Below, one piece after another: positions 35,052 through 44,522 of a DNA stretch of 64,000 bases. Where the stretch lies: contig NZ_JANFDA010000002.1 of assembly GCF_040493455.1 (NCBI RefSeq), forward strand, positions 248,001-312,000, written 5' to 3'. Origin of the DNA: Microcosmobacter sp040493455 (GTDB lineage Bacteria; Bacteroidota; Bacteroidia; Flavobacteriales; Flavobacteriaceae). Each line of letters opens with the position of its first letter. The first letter of the stretch is position 1. The translations under genes and the position numbers were made by a program. Under the pieces are notes generated by a model. It had not been told where the DNA came from, made no database searches, and saw only the letters and a list, made by a program, of their open reading frames with translations.

Positions 35052-35462
35052 ATGAAACAAAAGCTGAACATACTTGAGAACCTTCATCTAATTATCTCTA
35101 CGATAATAGTTGTACCCGTAGCATTTGCTTATGGCATAAATCCTGCAAGTATACTTCATTACTATTTCGACTTCGAAGTCAAAACCATAGACCTCTCCAA
35201 TATATTTAGAGCTATAATGTTTTTATACTTATGTATAGCTATCATTTGGTTATTTGGAATCTTGAAATCGCGTTTTTGGTTTACGGCAACAATTCTGAAT
35301 ATTGCCTTTATGAGTGGATTAGCCTTAGGTAGAATATTAAGCTTTATTTTAGATGGTGTACCATCTTTACCCTTTATTATTGGGTTATTTGGTGAGATGA
35401 TTTTAGCGGTTTTTTCTATTTACCAGCTCAATAAATACAAGCATAAAAAAAGCAGCTTTTAA
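35052..35462 (+). CDS. Four-helix integral membrane protein (DUF4345-like)
   Basis: A 136-residue protein with four predicted helices (about 11-30, 49-70, 77-98 and 105-128) and motifs AFAYGINPASILHYYFDFEV and IFRAIMFLYLCIAIIWLFGI that resemble DUF4345. It starts at the base after the CIA30 stop. Its TAA stop lies in the loop of the terminator hairpin, so transcription probably ends right at the coding end. The function is unknown. Confidence 0.72.
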   Translation: MKQKLNILENLHLIISTIIVVPVAFAYGINPASILHYYFDFEVKTIDLSNIFRAIMFLYLCIAIIWLFGILKSRFWFTATILNIAFMSGLALGRILSFILDGVPSLPFIIGLFGEMILAVFSIYQLNKYKHKKSSF

Positions 35463-35473
35463 AGCTGCTTTAG
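35446..35473. terminator. Terminator hairpin overlapping a stop codon
   Basis: AAAGCAGCTTT and AAAGCTGCTTT form a stem closing around the TAA stop of the membrane protein gene, with an A-run before and T-run after. It can also terminate ndk transcription coming from the minus strand. Confidence 0.8.
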
Positions 35474-35493
35474 TATAATAAGTATTAACAAGT

Positions 35494-35913
35494 TTAGAAC
35501 TGCTCTCTACCAGAAAAATGGAAGTTTCCTTCTATTGCAGCATTCTCGTCGCTATCACTACCATGCACAGCGTTCTCACCAATTGAAGCAGCATATAACT
35601 TACGGATAGTTCCTTCTGCAGCCTCAGCAGGGTTTGTAGCACCAATTAAAGTTCTAAAATCTTCAACTGCATTATCTTTTTCTAAGATAGCAGCTACTAT
35701 TGGTCCTCTTGTCATGTACTCTACTAATTCTCCGAAGAATGGACGCTCTTTATGGATTGCATAAAATTCTTGAGCATCTGCCTTTGTCATTTGAGTCAAC
35801 TTCATTGCCACAATTCTAAATCCTGAAGCTGTAATTTTTTCTAATATTGCGCCAATGTGTCCTTTTTCAACAGCATCTGGCTTAAGCATTGTAAATGTTC
35901 TATTCGTTGCCAT
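35494..35913 (-). CDS. ndk: Nucleoside diphosphate kinase
   Basis: A 139-residue NDP kinase that transfers phosphate between nucleoside tri- and diphosphates. It has the N-terminal TMLKPDAVEKGHIGAILEKI, the hexamer/nucleotide region RPFFGELVEYMTRGPIVAAI, and the active-site histidine in ENAVHGSDSDENA (about H115). The length is typical. It is transcribed alone from its own TACTTTTG element. Confidence 0.98.
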   Translation of the reverse strand: MATNRTFTMLKPDAVEKGHIGAILEKITASGFRIVAMKLTQMTKADAQEFYAIHKERPFFGELVEYMTRGPIVAAILEKDNAVEDFRTLIGATNPAEAAEGTIRKLYAASIGENAVHGSDSDENAAIEGNFHFSGREQF

Positions 35914-35936
35914 GGTTTTGTTTTAAAAATCGGTTG

Positions 35937-35944
35937 CAAAAGTA
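35937..35944 (-). promoter_or_regulatory. Putative -7 element for ndk
   Basis: On the minus strand TACTTTTG is a perfect TAnnTTTG, 23 bp before the ndk ATG. No strict TTTG is seen upstream. Confidence 0.5.
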
Positions 35945-36004
35945 ATGTATTTCTTCTAAAAAAACCACGCTATTCAATATTAAAAAATTGTATATTCGTC
36001 CTCT

Positions 36005-37021
36005 ATGACGGCTAAGGAAATTTCAGAATTAAAAACACTTCTAAGCGCACCTAAATCCATAATTATTGTGCCTCACAAAAATCCTGATGGTGATGCGATA
36101 GGCTCTACGCTAGCGTTATATCATTATTTACTTTTGAATGATCATAATGCTAAAGTAATTGCGCCAAATGATTACCCAGGTTTTCTGAAGTGGATGCCGA
36201 ACGAAAGTGATATTCTGCATTATGATACATCTAAAGATGAAGCAGATACACTTATATCTGATGCTGACTTAATTTTCACACTAGATTTTAATGCACTGTT
36301 TAGAGCTGGAGATATGGTTCATAGCCTGAAAGATGCCAATGCTACTTATGTAATGATTGATCATCATCAGCAACCAGACGACTATGCTAAGTTTGTCTAT
36401 TCTGATGTAGATATGTCTTCTACATGTGAAATGGTGTACAACTTTATTGATATGCTTGGTGATTCTGATAAGATTAATTCAGATATAGCGACATGTCTTT
36501 ATGCAGGAATCATGACTGACACAGGGTCTTTTAGATTCCCTTCAACGTCCAATAAAACACATCATATTGTTGCTAGTCTCATTGAAAAAGGTGCTAATAA
36601 TGCACAAATTCATAATAGTATATATGACAACAATAGTTATGAACGTTTACAGTTATTAGGTTGTGCTTTAAAAAACCTAAAAGTGATTCCAGAATTACGT
36701 ACAGCATACATTACCTTAAGTCAAGAAGAGCTAGACACATACAACTTTCAAAAAGGTGATACAGAAGGTGTTGTCAACTATGGGCTATCTTTAAAAGGAA
36801 TCATATTTGCTGCTATTTTTATTGAAAATCGTCAAGAAGATATTGTGAAAATATCCTTACGCAGTAAAGGAGATTTCTCTGTAAATGAATTTTCGAGAGC
36901 ACACTTTAATGGTGGTGGTCATACTAATGCAGCTGGTGGGCGTAGTGATTTATCATTACAAGATACCGTTGAAAAATTTATTAGTATCTTACCAAACTAT
37001 AAAAATGCCTTGAGTCTATGA
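36005..37021 (+). CDS. DHH/DHHA1 phosphoesterase (NrnA-like oligoribonuclease/pAp phosphatase)
   Basis: A 338-residue phosphoesterase. The DHH-family metal motifs are visible: HKNPDGDAIGSTLALYH, TLDFN, and VMIDHHQQPDDYAK. The C-terminal DHHA1 domain ends with FNGGGHTNAAGG. It likely hydrolyses nanoRNAs and pAp, as NrnA does. It overlaps gldI by 4 bp (ATGA). In flavobacteria this gene regularly precedes gldI. Confidence 0.93.
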   Translation: MTAKEISELKTLLSAPKSIIIVPHKNPDGDAIGSTLALYHYLLLNDHNAKVIAPNDYPGFLKWMPNESDILHYDTSKDEADTLISDADLIFTLDFNALFRAGDMVHSLKDANATYVMIDHHQQPDDYAKFVYSDVDMSSTCEMVYNFIDMLGDSDKINSDIATCLYAGIMTDTGSFRFPSTSNKTHHIVASLIEKGANNAQIHNSIYDNNSYERLQLLGCALKNLKVIPELRTAYITLSQEELDTYNFQKGDTEGVVNYGLSLKGIIFAAIFIENRQEDIVKISLRSKGDFSVNEFSRAHFNGGGHTNAAGGRSDLSLQDTVEKFISILPNYKNALSL

Positions 37022-37566
37022 AGCAGCTTACTATCTTTCTTTTTATTTCACTGATATTTTTTAGCTGTAAATCCCCTGAAGCACGTTTACCAGAAACAGT
37101 GTCATCGGGTTCTTTCTATAAAGAATCTATAGAGCGCAACAAGAAACTAAATGAACGAGAACACAAACGCATAAAGCAGATTATAGATAATGACTCTGAG
37201 AATGAGTATATCGCTTCTGAAAGTGGGTTTTGGTACTATTACCACAATAAAGTAGAGCAAGACACTATTACAGCTGACTTTGGTGACGTTCTCAATTTCA
37301 ATTATAACATTAAAGACCTAGATGGTAATCTTATTTATTCTGAAGAAGAATTAGGCCCACAGAGCTATGCAATGGATCAGGAAGAAATCTTCACAGGATT
37401 GAGAGAAGGACTCAAACTCATGAAACCTTCTGAAACTATTACCTTTTTCTTCCCATCCCAGAAAGCCTATGGTTATTATGGTGACACCAAGAAAATAGGC
37501 ACTAATATTCCACTAATTTGTAAAGTAACTTTAAACACTATAACTCAAAACAAAGATGATGAATAG
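37018..37566 (+). CDS. gldI: Gliding-motility-associated peptidyl-prolyl isomerase GldI
   Basis: A 182-residue lipoprotein with lipobox LIFFSC followed by a charged region and one FKBP domain (about 82-178: FGDVLNFNYNIKDLDGNLIY, EIFTGLREGLKLMKPSETIT and FFFPSQKAYGYYGD). GldI is a PPIase needed for gliding and type IX secretion in Flavobacterium johnsoniae. It is translationally coupled to the DHH gene (ATGA) and overlaps the next PPIase by 11 bp. Confidence 0.92.
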   Translation: MKQLTIFLFISLIFFSCKSPEARLPETVSSGSFYKESIERNKKLNEREHKRIKQIIDNDSENEYIASESGFWYYYHNKVEQDTITADFGDVLNFNYNIKDLDGNLIYSEEELGPQSYAMDQEEIFTGLREGLKLMKPSETITFFFPSQKAYGYYGDTKKIGTNIPLICKVTLNTITQNKDDE

Positions 37567-38791
37567 ACTATTGACAATAGCGCTAATAGGTTTCTTAACC
37601 TTCATGACTTCATGCAAAGCACAATATCCAGATTTAGAAGATGGCTTGTATGCAGAAATTATTACTACAAAAGGTACAATGATTGCAAAACTATATTATG
37701 ACAAAGTACCTGTAACCGTTGCCAATTTTGTAGCCTTAGCAGAAGGAGATCATCCAATGGTAGATGAGAAGTTTAAAGGAAAACCTTATTACGATAGTAT
37801 CACATTCCACAGAGTAATGGATCAATTCATGATTCAAGGTGGAGACCATACAGCTACTGGTGGTGGAAATCCTGGGTATCGTTTTGCAGCGGATTTTGAT
37901 GCTGAATTAAAACACGATAAACCTGGAATGCTATCAATGGCAAACAGTGGTGGATTCAATACCAATAGCAGTCAATTCTTTATTACAGAAGTACCTTACC
38001 CTAGCTTAGATGCTTTTGATGCAGAAGGTAACTTAAAACCTTGTGATCAACCAAGAGTAAGCTGCCACTCTGTTTTTGGTGAATTGGTTCAGGGAATCGA
38101 AATACAAGATTCAATATCTAATGTAAAAGTAGGCGCAAGAAACAAGCCTGTAGAAGATGTTGTGATTACTAAAATGAACATCATCCGAAAAGGATCTGCT
38201 GCAAAATCATTTAATGCACCTAAGGTTTTTGAAGAAGAAATGCCAAAAGTTGAAGAGTCTCTAAACAAAATCAGAGAAGAACAAAAATTAAAAGCTGAAG
38301 CTGAAGCAAAGGAACGTGAAGAAAGAAACATTGAAGCAGGAGTTCCTATGAAAGCTGAGTTTGATGAATACAATAAAGATGTTGAAACACTAGCATCTGG
38401 ATTAAAGATACATTACATCAAAAGAGGTGAAGGCCCTAAGCCAAATATAGGTCAGAATGTTTTGGTTAATTATCAAGGACACTTTACCGATGGTAGATTA
38501 TTCGACAGTAATATCGAAGATGTTGAAATGAGACATTACGGAAAACTGAACCCTGCAAAGGTTGCTAGAGACTTATACAAGCCTTCAAAGATGTTGGTAT
38601 CTCCAAATGCACGTTTAGTTCCAGGCTTTAGAGAAGGATTAATGCAAATGAAGGTTGGTGATAAAGCCTATTTTTATTTACCATCTCACCTAGCCTATGG
38701 CGAACGCGGAGCTGGTGGTGGCTTCATTCCTCCTAATACAGATTTAGTATTTGTATTAGAGATGGTCGAAATTGTAGACGGCACAAACTAA
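37556..38791 (+). CDS. Cyclophilin-FKBP fusion peptidyl-prolyl isomerase
   Basis: A 411-residue exported protein with a signal peptide/lipobox (IGFLTFMTSC) and two different PPIase folds in one chain. Cyclophilin occupies about 35-205 (ITFHRVMDQFMIQGGD, GMLSMANSGGFNTNSSQFFI). A charged coiled linker (about 220-262) leads to FKBP at about 290-408 (GQNVLVNYQGHFTDGRLFDS, VPGFREGLMQMKVGDKAYFY and PSHLAYGERGAGGGFIPPNT). The FKBP has a ~35-residue insertion after the DGRLFDS strand. It probably folds envelope or surface proteins, together with GldI. Confidence 0.94.
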   Translation: MMNRLLTIALIGFLTFMTSCKAQYPDLEDGLYAEIITTKGTMIAKLYYDKVPVTVANFVALAEGDHPMVDEKFKGKPYYDSITFHRVMDQFMIQGGDHTATGGGNPGYRFAADFDAELKHDKPGMLSMANSGGFNTNSSQFFITEVPYPSLDAFDAEGNLKPCDQPRVSCHSVFGELVQGIEIQDSISNVKVGARNKPVEDVVITKMNIIRKGSAAKSFNAPKVFEEEMPKVEESLNKIREEQKLKAEAEAKEREERNIEAGVPMKAEFDEYNKDVETLASGLKIHYIKRGEGPKPNIGQNVLVNYQGHFTDGRLFDSNIEDVEMRHYGKLNPAKVARDLYKPSKMLVSPNARLVPGFREGLMQMKVGDKAYFYLPSHLAYGERGAGGGFIPPNTDLVFVLEMVEIVDGTN

Positions 38792-38792
38792 A

Positions 38793-38826
38793 TAAAAAAA
38801 ACCAGCTCGATGAGCTGGTTTTTTTA
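38793..38826. terminator. Bidirectional intrinsic terminator
   Basis: A 9-bp perfect stem (AACCAGCTC, loop GAT, GAGCTGGTT) has an A-run before and a T-run after. It serves the PPIase operon (plus) and pepD (minus). Confidence 0.9.
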
Positions 38827-38829
38827 TGC

Positions 38830-40293
38830 TTATGCTTTAGGAATATTTTTCAAAATCTCTAAGACAAACTTCCAATACTTTTGTACTGAAGAAATCTGTG
38901 CACGCTCGTCAGGAGAATGTGCGCCTTTAATATTTGGACCGAAACTAATCATATCCATTTCAGGATAATTGGTACCAAGAATACCACACTCTAATCCAGC
39001 GTGGCAAGCGGCAACATGAGGTTCTTCTCCATTGTTCTGTTGCTTATAAATATCTACCATAACCTTCAATATAGCAGAATCCATATTTGGTGTCCATCCA
39101 GGATAACTTCCCGAAAATTCTACTTCGCAGCCTGTAAGCTCAAAAGTAGCTCTTAAGGCATTTGCCAAATCCATCTTAGAACTTTCTACAGAAGAACGCG
39201 TAAGACAACCTATTTTTATTTGACCATCCTTAACGATGACTCTGGCAATGTTATTTGAAGTTTCGACCAAATCTGGAATATCAGCACTCATTCTATAAAC
39301 ACCATTGGTTGCCGCATAAATTGCTCTAGTAAGCCCTTCTTGCACCCCAAGATCCATAATACTCTGAGGTGTTTCAATTTCGGAGAACTCTATTTCCAAC
39401 TCTGGTTCCATCGTTTTTAATTCTTTTTTAATGCTTGAAGCCAAAAGATTCATTTCATGGACAAACGCTTCTTCATGAACACTGTCAATAGCGACCATCG
39501 CTACACTTTCGCGTGGAATTGCATTACGAAGGCTTCCACCATCAATCTCGGAAATACGCAACCCGAAGTTTTCAAACCCATCAAACAACAATCTGTTCAT
39601 GATCTTATTGGCATTACCCAAACCTTCATGAATTTGCATTCCAGAATGTCCGCCTTGTAATCCTTTAACCTCAATCTTATATCCTGTCTTTATTTCAGGT
39701 GTATCTTCTTCAGCATAAGATCTTGTTGCAGTAACATCAATTCCACCAGCGCATCCTACGCCAATTTCATCATCTTCTTCAGTATCTAAATTCAGTAATA
39801 TTTCACCTTGCAGCACACCACCTTCAAGCCCCATGGCTCCTGTCATCCCAGTTTCTTCATCAATGGTAAATAAAGCTTCAATGGCAGGATGTTCAATATT
39901 ATTACTTTCCAGAATTGCCATAATCGTTGCTACACCAAGACCATTATCTGCTCCAAGAGTAGTGCCTTTGGCTTTCACCCAATCACCTTCAATAAACATG
40001 TCTATCCCTTGCGTATCAAAATCGAAAACAGTGTCGTTATTTTTTTGGTGCACCATGTCCAAATGCGATTGCATAACAATCATTTTACGGTCTTCCATAC
40101 CTTCGGTAGCAGGCTTTCTAATAATAACGTTACCAACTGCATCTGTAATGGTTTCTAAACCAAGTTTAGTTCCAAAATCAACCATAAACTGAATGACGCG
40201 CTCTTCTTTTTTCGAAGCTCTAGGCACTGCATTAAGGTCAGCAAACTTATTCCAAAGTGATACTGGCTCTAATTCTCTTATATCTGAATTCAT
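38830..40293 (-). CDS. pepD: Aminoacyl-histidine dipeptidase (M20C family)
   Basis: A 487-residue M20 metallopeptidase that cleaves carnosine-type and other dipeptides. The metal-binding motifs are QSHLDMVHQKN (first ligand His), GADNGLGVATIMAIL (bridging Asp), DEETGMTGAMGLEGG (catalytic and ligand Glu) and NLDTEEDDEIGVGCAGG, plus HAGLECGILG and FGPNIKGAHSPDE near the end. The lid domain lies between about 200 and 400. It is a single gene with its own -7 element. Confidence 0.96.
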   Translation of the reverse strand: MNSDIRELEPVSLWNKFADLNAVPRASKKEERVIQFMVDFGTKLGLETITDAVGNVIIRKPATEGMEDRKMIVMQSHLDMVHQKNNDTVFDFDTQGIDMFIEGDWVKAKGTTLGADNGLGVATIMAILESNNIEHPAIEALFTIDEETGMTGAMGLEGGVLQGEILLNLDTEEDDEIGVGCAGGIDVTATRSYAEEDTPEIKTGYKIEVKGLQGGHSGMQIHEGLGNANKIMNRLLFDGFENFGLRISEIDGGSLRNAIPRESVAMVAIDSVHEEAFVHEMNLLASSIKKELKTMEPELEIEFSEIETPQSIMDLGVQEGLTRAIYAATNGVYRMSADIPDLVETSNNIARVIVKDGQIKIGCLTRSSVESSKMDLANALRATFELTGCEVEFSGSYPGWTPNMDSAILKVMVDIYKQQNNGEEPHVAACHAGLECGILGTNYPEMDMISFGPNIKGAHSPDERAQISSVQKYWKFVLEILKNIPKA

Positions 40294-40312
40294 ATTTTAT
40301 TTTTTAGCTCAA

Positions 40313-40320
40313 CAAAAGTA
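40313..40320 (-). promoter_or_regulatory. Putative -7 element for pepD
   Basis: On the minus strand TACTTTTG matches TAnnTTTG and is 19 bp before the pepD ATG. The -33 match is poor. Confidence 0.45.
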
Positions 40321-40385
40321 ATTAAACCTATTATGTTATCCATGAATAATGCTCATGTTCATTTACTTTTTTACTTTTGGTGATA

Positions 40386-41453
40386 ATGAAACCAAAGTCT
40401 ATTATAGTTCTTGCGCTGCCAATTCAAATTATAGTTATAAAACTATTATCCTACTTTCCTGAATTTGTAGAGCAGGTTTACAGCAATGGTATCTACAAAT
40501 TCATTGCCCTACTAATGCACTATGCCTTCGGCTGGCTGCCGTTTTCTTTTGGAGATATTTTTTATACTATCATTATTCTCTTAGCCTTAAAGTGGCTAGT
40601 CAAAAATCGAAAACGGATTATTAAGGATACTCGTAGTTGGATTGTGGATGTGCTAGCCGCCGTCTCAATAGCATACTTTGCGTTTCACATCCTTTGGGCA
40701 TTCAATTACTATAGACTCCCACTCCATGAGTCATTAGAAATTGGTCATGAGTATTCTACAGAAGAACTCCTGGAAGTTACACATCAATTGATTGCAAAAA
40801 CCAATGAGGCTCATGCTGTGCTAAGTACTAATGATACTCTCAAAATTGAGTTTCCTTACACCAAAAATGAACTCATAGATATGGTCCCTGATGGTTATGA
40901 TGAGTTGTCTAAAAAATATGAGCATTTTAAATATCCTAAAAGAAGCATCAAGAAATCTATCTATAGCTTACAGTTAACATACATGGGATTCTCAGGATAT
41001 TTGAATCCTTTTACTAATGAAGCCCAAATAGATGGTTTGCTTCCTAAGTTTAAATACCCAACAACTGCTAGTCATGAGGTTGCTCATCAATTGGGCTATG
41101 CCGCAGAAAACGAAGCCAACTTTATAGGAAGTATGGCGTCCATACATCATCCAGATGCTTATTTTCAATACTCAGGTTATGCCTTTATTCTAAGACACTG
41201 TTTAGGTGAAGTATACAAACGAGAACCTAAGCTATACGAATCTATTGTAGATACACTTAACATTGGTGTTGTTAGGAATTACCAAGAAGTAAGAGCGTTT
41301 TGGAACAGTTATGAAAATCCTTTAGAACCTTTGTTTAGAAATACTTATAGTGGATTCTTAAAAGCAAATAACCAATCTGGCGGAATTGAAAGTTATAGTT
41401 ATGTCGTTGCATTGTATGTTAACTATTTCAAAGAATACCCATTTGAAAAATAG
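40386..41453 (+). CDS. DUF3810 domain-containing membrane metalloprotease-like protein
   Basis: A 355-residue protein; I use the ATG at 40386 over the upstream in-frame TTG/GTG codons. Three N-terminal transmembrane helices (about 4-22, 42-68 and 93-112) are followed by a soluble domain with the zinc-metalloprotease motif HEVAHQLGY and a downstream ENEANF glutamate, a gluzincin-like arrangement. DUF3810 proteins are uncharacterised. A TACTTTTG element (40372-40379) ends only 6 bp before the ATG, suggesting a very short or absent leader. Confidence 0.87.
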   Translation: MKPKSIIVLALPIQIIVIKLLSYFPEFVEQVYSNGIYKFIALLMHYAFGWLPFSFGDIFYTIIILLALKWLVKNRKRIIKDTRSWIVDVLAAVSIAYFAFHILWAFNYYRLPLHESLEIGHEYSTEELLEVTHQLIAKTNEAHAVLSTNDTLKIEFPYTKNELIDMVPDGYDELSKKYEHFKYPKRSIKKSIYSLQLTYMGFSGYLNPFTNEAQIDGLLPKFKYPTTASHEVAHQLGYAAENEANFIGSMASIHHPDAYFQYSGYAFILRHCLGEVYKREPKLYESIVDTLNIGVVRNYQEVRAFWNSYENPLEPLFRNTYSGFLKANNQSGGIESYSYVVALYVNYFKEYPFEK

Positions 41454-41527
41454 TTAAAACTCCTCACCCTCCTCTTTTACTGCCTGCTATTGTTTATCTT
41501 TAGAGTTTTAACTCAATACTAACCTAT

Positions 41528-44512
41528 ATGCAAAGACTTTTAGCAATTGCAGTTCTTTTCTTATGGTGTTTAAATAGTTACTCGCAGGATTATTTTCCTA
41601 ATAACACTGGAGTAAAAACACAAAATAGCAACTACACTGCACTAACCAATGCCACAATCCATGTCTCACCTTCACAAACTATTGAGAATGGTACTTTATT
41701 AATCAAAGATGGTAAAGTCGTTAACTCTGGTGCCGACATCAACATTCCAAAAAATTCCAACATTGTAGACCTTTCAGGTAAAAGTATCTATCCTTCATTT
41801 ATAGATGTATTCACAGATTTTGGAATAGAAAAACCAAAACGCGCAACTGGCAATACACCTCAGTATGATGCAAGTCGTTCAGGCTATTATTGGAACGACC
41901 ACATAATGCCTGAGCAAAGAGGTATAAAAAGTTTTAAGTACGATTCCAAAAAAGCTGAAGCAATGAGAAAGCAAGGCTTTGGCGTTGTGAACACACACAT
42001 GCAAGATGGTATCGTGAGAGGATCGGGAGTTTTAGTAGCTCTAAATTCTTCTGGTAAAAATGCTGATAGAATTCTTGATGATCATTCTGCGCAGTACCTA
42101 TCCTTTAGAAAAAGTTTAGCCTCAAGGCAATCCTATCCTACATCCCAAATGGGAAGTATAGCACTCCTAAGACAAATGTATTTAGACGCGGATTGGTATG
42201 CAACAGGAGCATCTAAGACAAAAGATATGTCTCTGGAGGCATTGATAGACAACAAAACCTTACCGCAAATCTTTGCTGCAGGAAGCAAGATTACTGCTAT
42301 ACGTGCCGACAATGTTGGCGATGAAAGCGGTGTTCAGTATGTGCTTTTAGGTGGTGGAGACGAATATGAACGTATCGATGAAATTAAGGCTACTAACGCT
42401 AAGTTTATTATTCCTATCAACTTTAGAAAAGCTTATGATGTTGAAAATGCATTCTTAACAGCTTCATTATCACTTAGCGATATGAAAGCCTGGAATCAGG
42501 AACCAACCAATCCAAAAGTATTAGCCGACAATAACGTAACGTTTGCATTGACAACGCACTCCTTAAAGTCTGCTAAAGATTTTAAATCTAAACTCATGGA
42601 TGCTATTGCTCATGGTTTGGATAAAACCAAAGCCTTAGAAGCTCTGACTACTGTTCCTGCAGGAATACTAGGAAAGTCTAATGAAATTGGGAGCTTAAAA
42701 AATGGTTCTTATGCAAACTTCTTAATTACGTCTGGAGATATTTTTGATAAGAAAACCAAGCTTTACGAAAACTGGGTTCAAGGACAGAAGCACGTGATTC
42801 AGGATATGAATGTTAAGGATATCAGAGGTAAGTACGCTTTCAATATAGGAAATCAATCCTATGAATTATCCATTAGTGGAGAACTTTCCAAGCCAAAGTC
42901 TGAAGTTACAAGCGGTAATGCTAAGCGAGGAAGTAAACTCACTTATGCCAATGACTGGGTCAATCTTTCGTTTACTGAAAAAGACACAACCACTCAGAAA
43001 TTCATCCGAGTTACAGCCAATGTTTTAGACTCTGGAAATTTGAAAGGCAAAGCTATTTTCCCAAACGGAAATGAGACCATATTTAGAGCTAAGAAAGATG
43101 TCCCTGAATCCAAGGATGAAGACACCAAGCCAGAAGATAAAGGTTCTGAAACTCCAAAGATATTTCCTGTGACCTATCCAAACATGGCCTATGGTTCTAC
43201 CACTTTACCAAAAGCAGAAACATTATTATTCAAAAACGCTACAGTTTGGACAAATGAATCTGATGGTATTATGGAGAGTACAGATGTTCTCATTAAGAAT
43301 GGAAAGATTTCTAAAATCGGCTCAAACCTTTCAGACTCTAATGCTAAAGTCATTGATGCCACAGGTAAACATCTCACTTCTGGTATTGTTGATGAACACT
43401 CACATATTGCAGCAACATCAATAAACGAATCTGGACACAACTCCTCTGCAGAAGTATCTATAGAAGACGTGTTAGATGCCGAAGACATTGACATCTACAG
43501 AAACCTAGCAGGAGGTGTTACGACAATTCAAATACTTCATGGTTCAGCCAACCCTATTGGTGGTCGCTCTGCGATTATTAAACTAAAATGGGGCCATCCT
43601 GCGGACGATTTGGTATTTGATGGCGCACCTAAATTTATAAAGTTTGCTTTGGGTGAAAACGTTAAGCAAAGTAACTGGGGCGATAACCAGAGGATACGTT
43701 TCCCACAAACTCGAATGGGTGTAGAACAAGTCTACATGGACTACTTCAATAGAGCCAAAGCCTATGATAAAGCAAAGAAAAGCGGCAAACCTTATCGTAA
43801 GGATATAGAGCTTGAAGTGCTAGCTGAAATCATCAACAAGGAGCGATTTATAAGTTGTCATTCTTATGTTCAGAGTGAAATCAATATGCTCATGAAAGTA
43901 GCAGAGCGATTTAATTTCAGTATTAACACATTTACGCACATTCTTGAAGGCTATAAACTAGCAGATAAAATGAGGGTTCACGGTGCAGGTGGCTCAACTT
44001 TTAGCGATTGGTGGGCTTATAAATATGAAGTTAACGACGCTATTCCTTATAATGCAGCGATTATGCATAATCAGGGTGTCGTTACTGCTATAAATAGTGA
44101 TGATGCTGAGATGTCGAGACGTTTAAACCAAGAAGCAGCAAAGTCTGTAAAGTATGGTGGTGTCAGCGAAGAAGATGCGTGGAAGTTCGTAACACTAAAC
44201 CCAGCAAAACTATTACATATCGATGATAAAGTAGGAAGTATAAAAGTAGGTAAGCAAGCCGATCTTGTACTATGGTCCGATAATCCTTTGTCAATTTATG
44301 CAAAGGCAGAAAAAACGATTATTGAAGGTGTCACTTACTTCGATATTGAAAAAGACAAACGAATGAGAGCCCAAGTACAGAAAGACAAAAGTGAGCTTAT
44401 CAATATGATGATGAAGGCTAAGAACAAGGGATTAAAAACTCAGCCTATCAAGAAAAAAGAGAAAGCAGTAATGCATTGCGATTATGAAGATCATCAATAT
44501 CATCAACATTAA
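41528..44512 (+). CDS. Exported double amidohydrolase-domain protein
   Basis: A 994-residue exported protein with a signal peptide (AIAVLFLWCLNSYSQ) and two tandem imidazolonepropionase-like amidohydrolase domains. The first (about 40-430) has lost the HxH metal motif: the strand reads SFIDVFTDFGIE. The second (about 560-985) keeps it: SGIVDEHSHIAA, then CHSYVQSEINM, FTHILEG and AINSDDAEMSRR supply His and Asp ligands. The C-terminus is His-rich (MHCDYEDHQYHQH). The substrate is unknown. It is followed after 10 bp by a related gene. Confidence 0.92.
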   Translation: MQRLLAIAVLFLWCLNSYSQDYFPNNTGVKTQNSNYTALTNATIHVSPSQTIENGTLLIKDGKVVNSGADINIPKNSNIVDLSGKSIYPSFIDVFTDFGIEKPKRATGNTPQYDASRSGYYWNDHIMPEQRGIKSFKYDSKKAEAMRKQGFGVVNTHMQDGIVRGSGVLVALNSSGKNADRILDDHSAQYLSFRKSLASRQSYPTSQMGSIALLRQMYLDADWYATGASKTKDMSLEALIDNKTLPQIFAAGSKITAIRADNVGDESGVQYVLLGGGDEYERIDEIKATNAKFIIPINFRKAYDVENAFLTASLSLSDMKAWNQEPTNPKVLADNNVTFALTTHSLKSAKDFKSKLMDAIAHGLDKTKALEALTTVPAGILGKSNEIGSLKNGSYANFLITSGDIFDKKTKLYENWVQGQKHVIQDMNVKDIRGKYAFNIGNQSYELSISGELSKPKSEVTSGNAKRGSKLTYANDWVNLSFTEKDTTTQKFIRVTANVLDSGNLKGKAIFPNGNETIFRAKKDVPESKDEDTKPEDKGSETPKIFPVTYPNMAYGSTTLPKAETLLFKNATVWTNESDGIMESTDVLIKNGKISKIGSNLSDSNAKVIDATGKHLTSGIVDEHSHIAATSINESGHNSSAEVSIEDVLDAEDIDIYRNLAGGVTTIQILHGSANPIGGRSAIIKLKWGHPADDLVFDGAPKFIKFALGENVKQSNWGDNQRIRFPQTRMGVEQVYMDYFNRAKAYDKAKKSGKPYRKDIELEVLAEIINKERFISCHSYVQSEINMLMKVAERFNFSINTFTHILEGYKLADKMRVHGAGGSTFSDWWAYKYEVNDAIPYNAAIMHNQGVVTAINSDDAEMSRRLNQEAAKSVKYGGVSEEDAWKFVTLNPAKLLHIDDKVGSIKVGKQADLVLWSDNPLSIYAKAEKTIIEGVTYFDIEKDKRMRAQVQKDKSELINMMMKAKNKGLKTQPIKKKEKAVMHCDYEDHQYHQH

Positions 44513-44522
44513 TACTAAGATC

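Noticed and set aside
39833..40192. A 119-codon plus-strand frame opposite pepD
   Set aside because: It is antisense to conserved M20 peptidase motifs and has no independent coding features.
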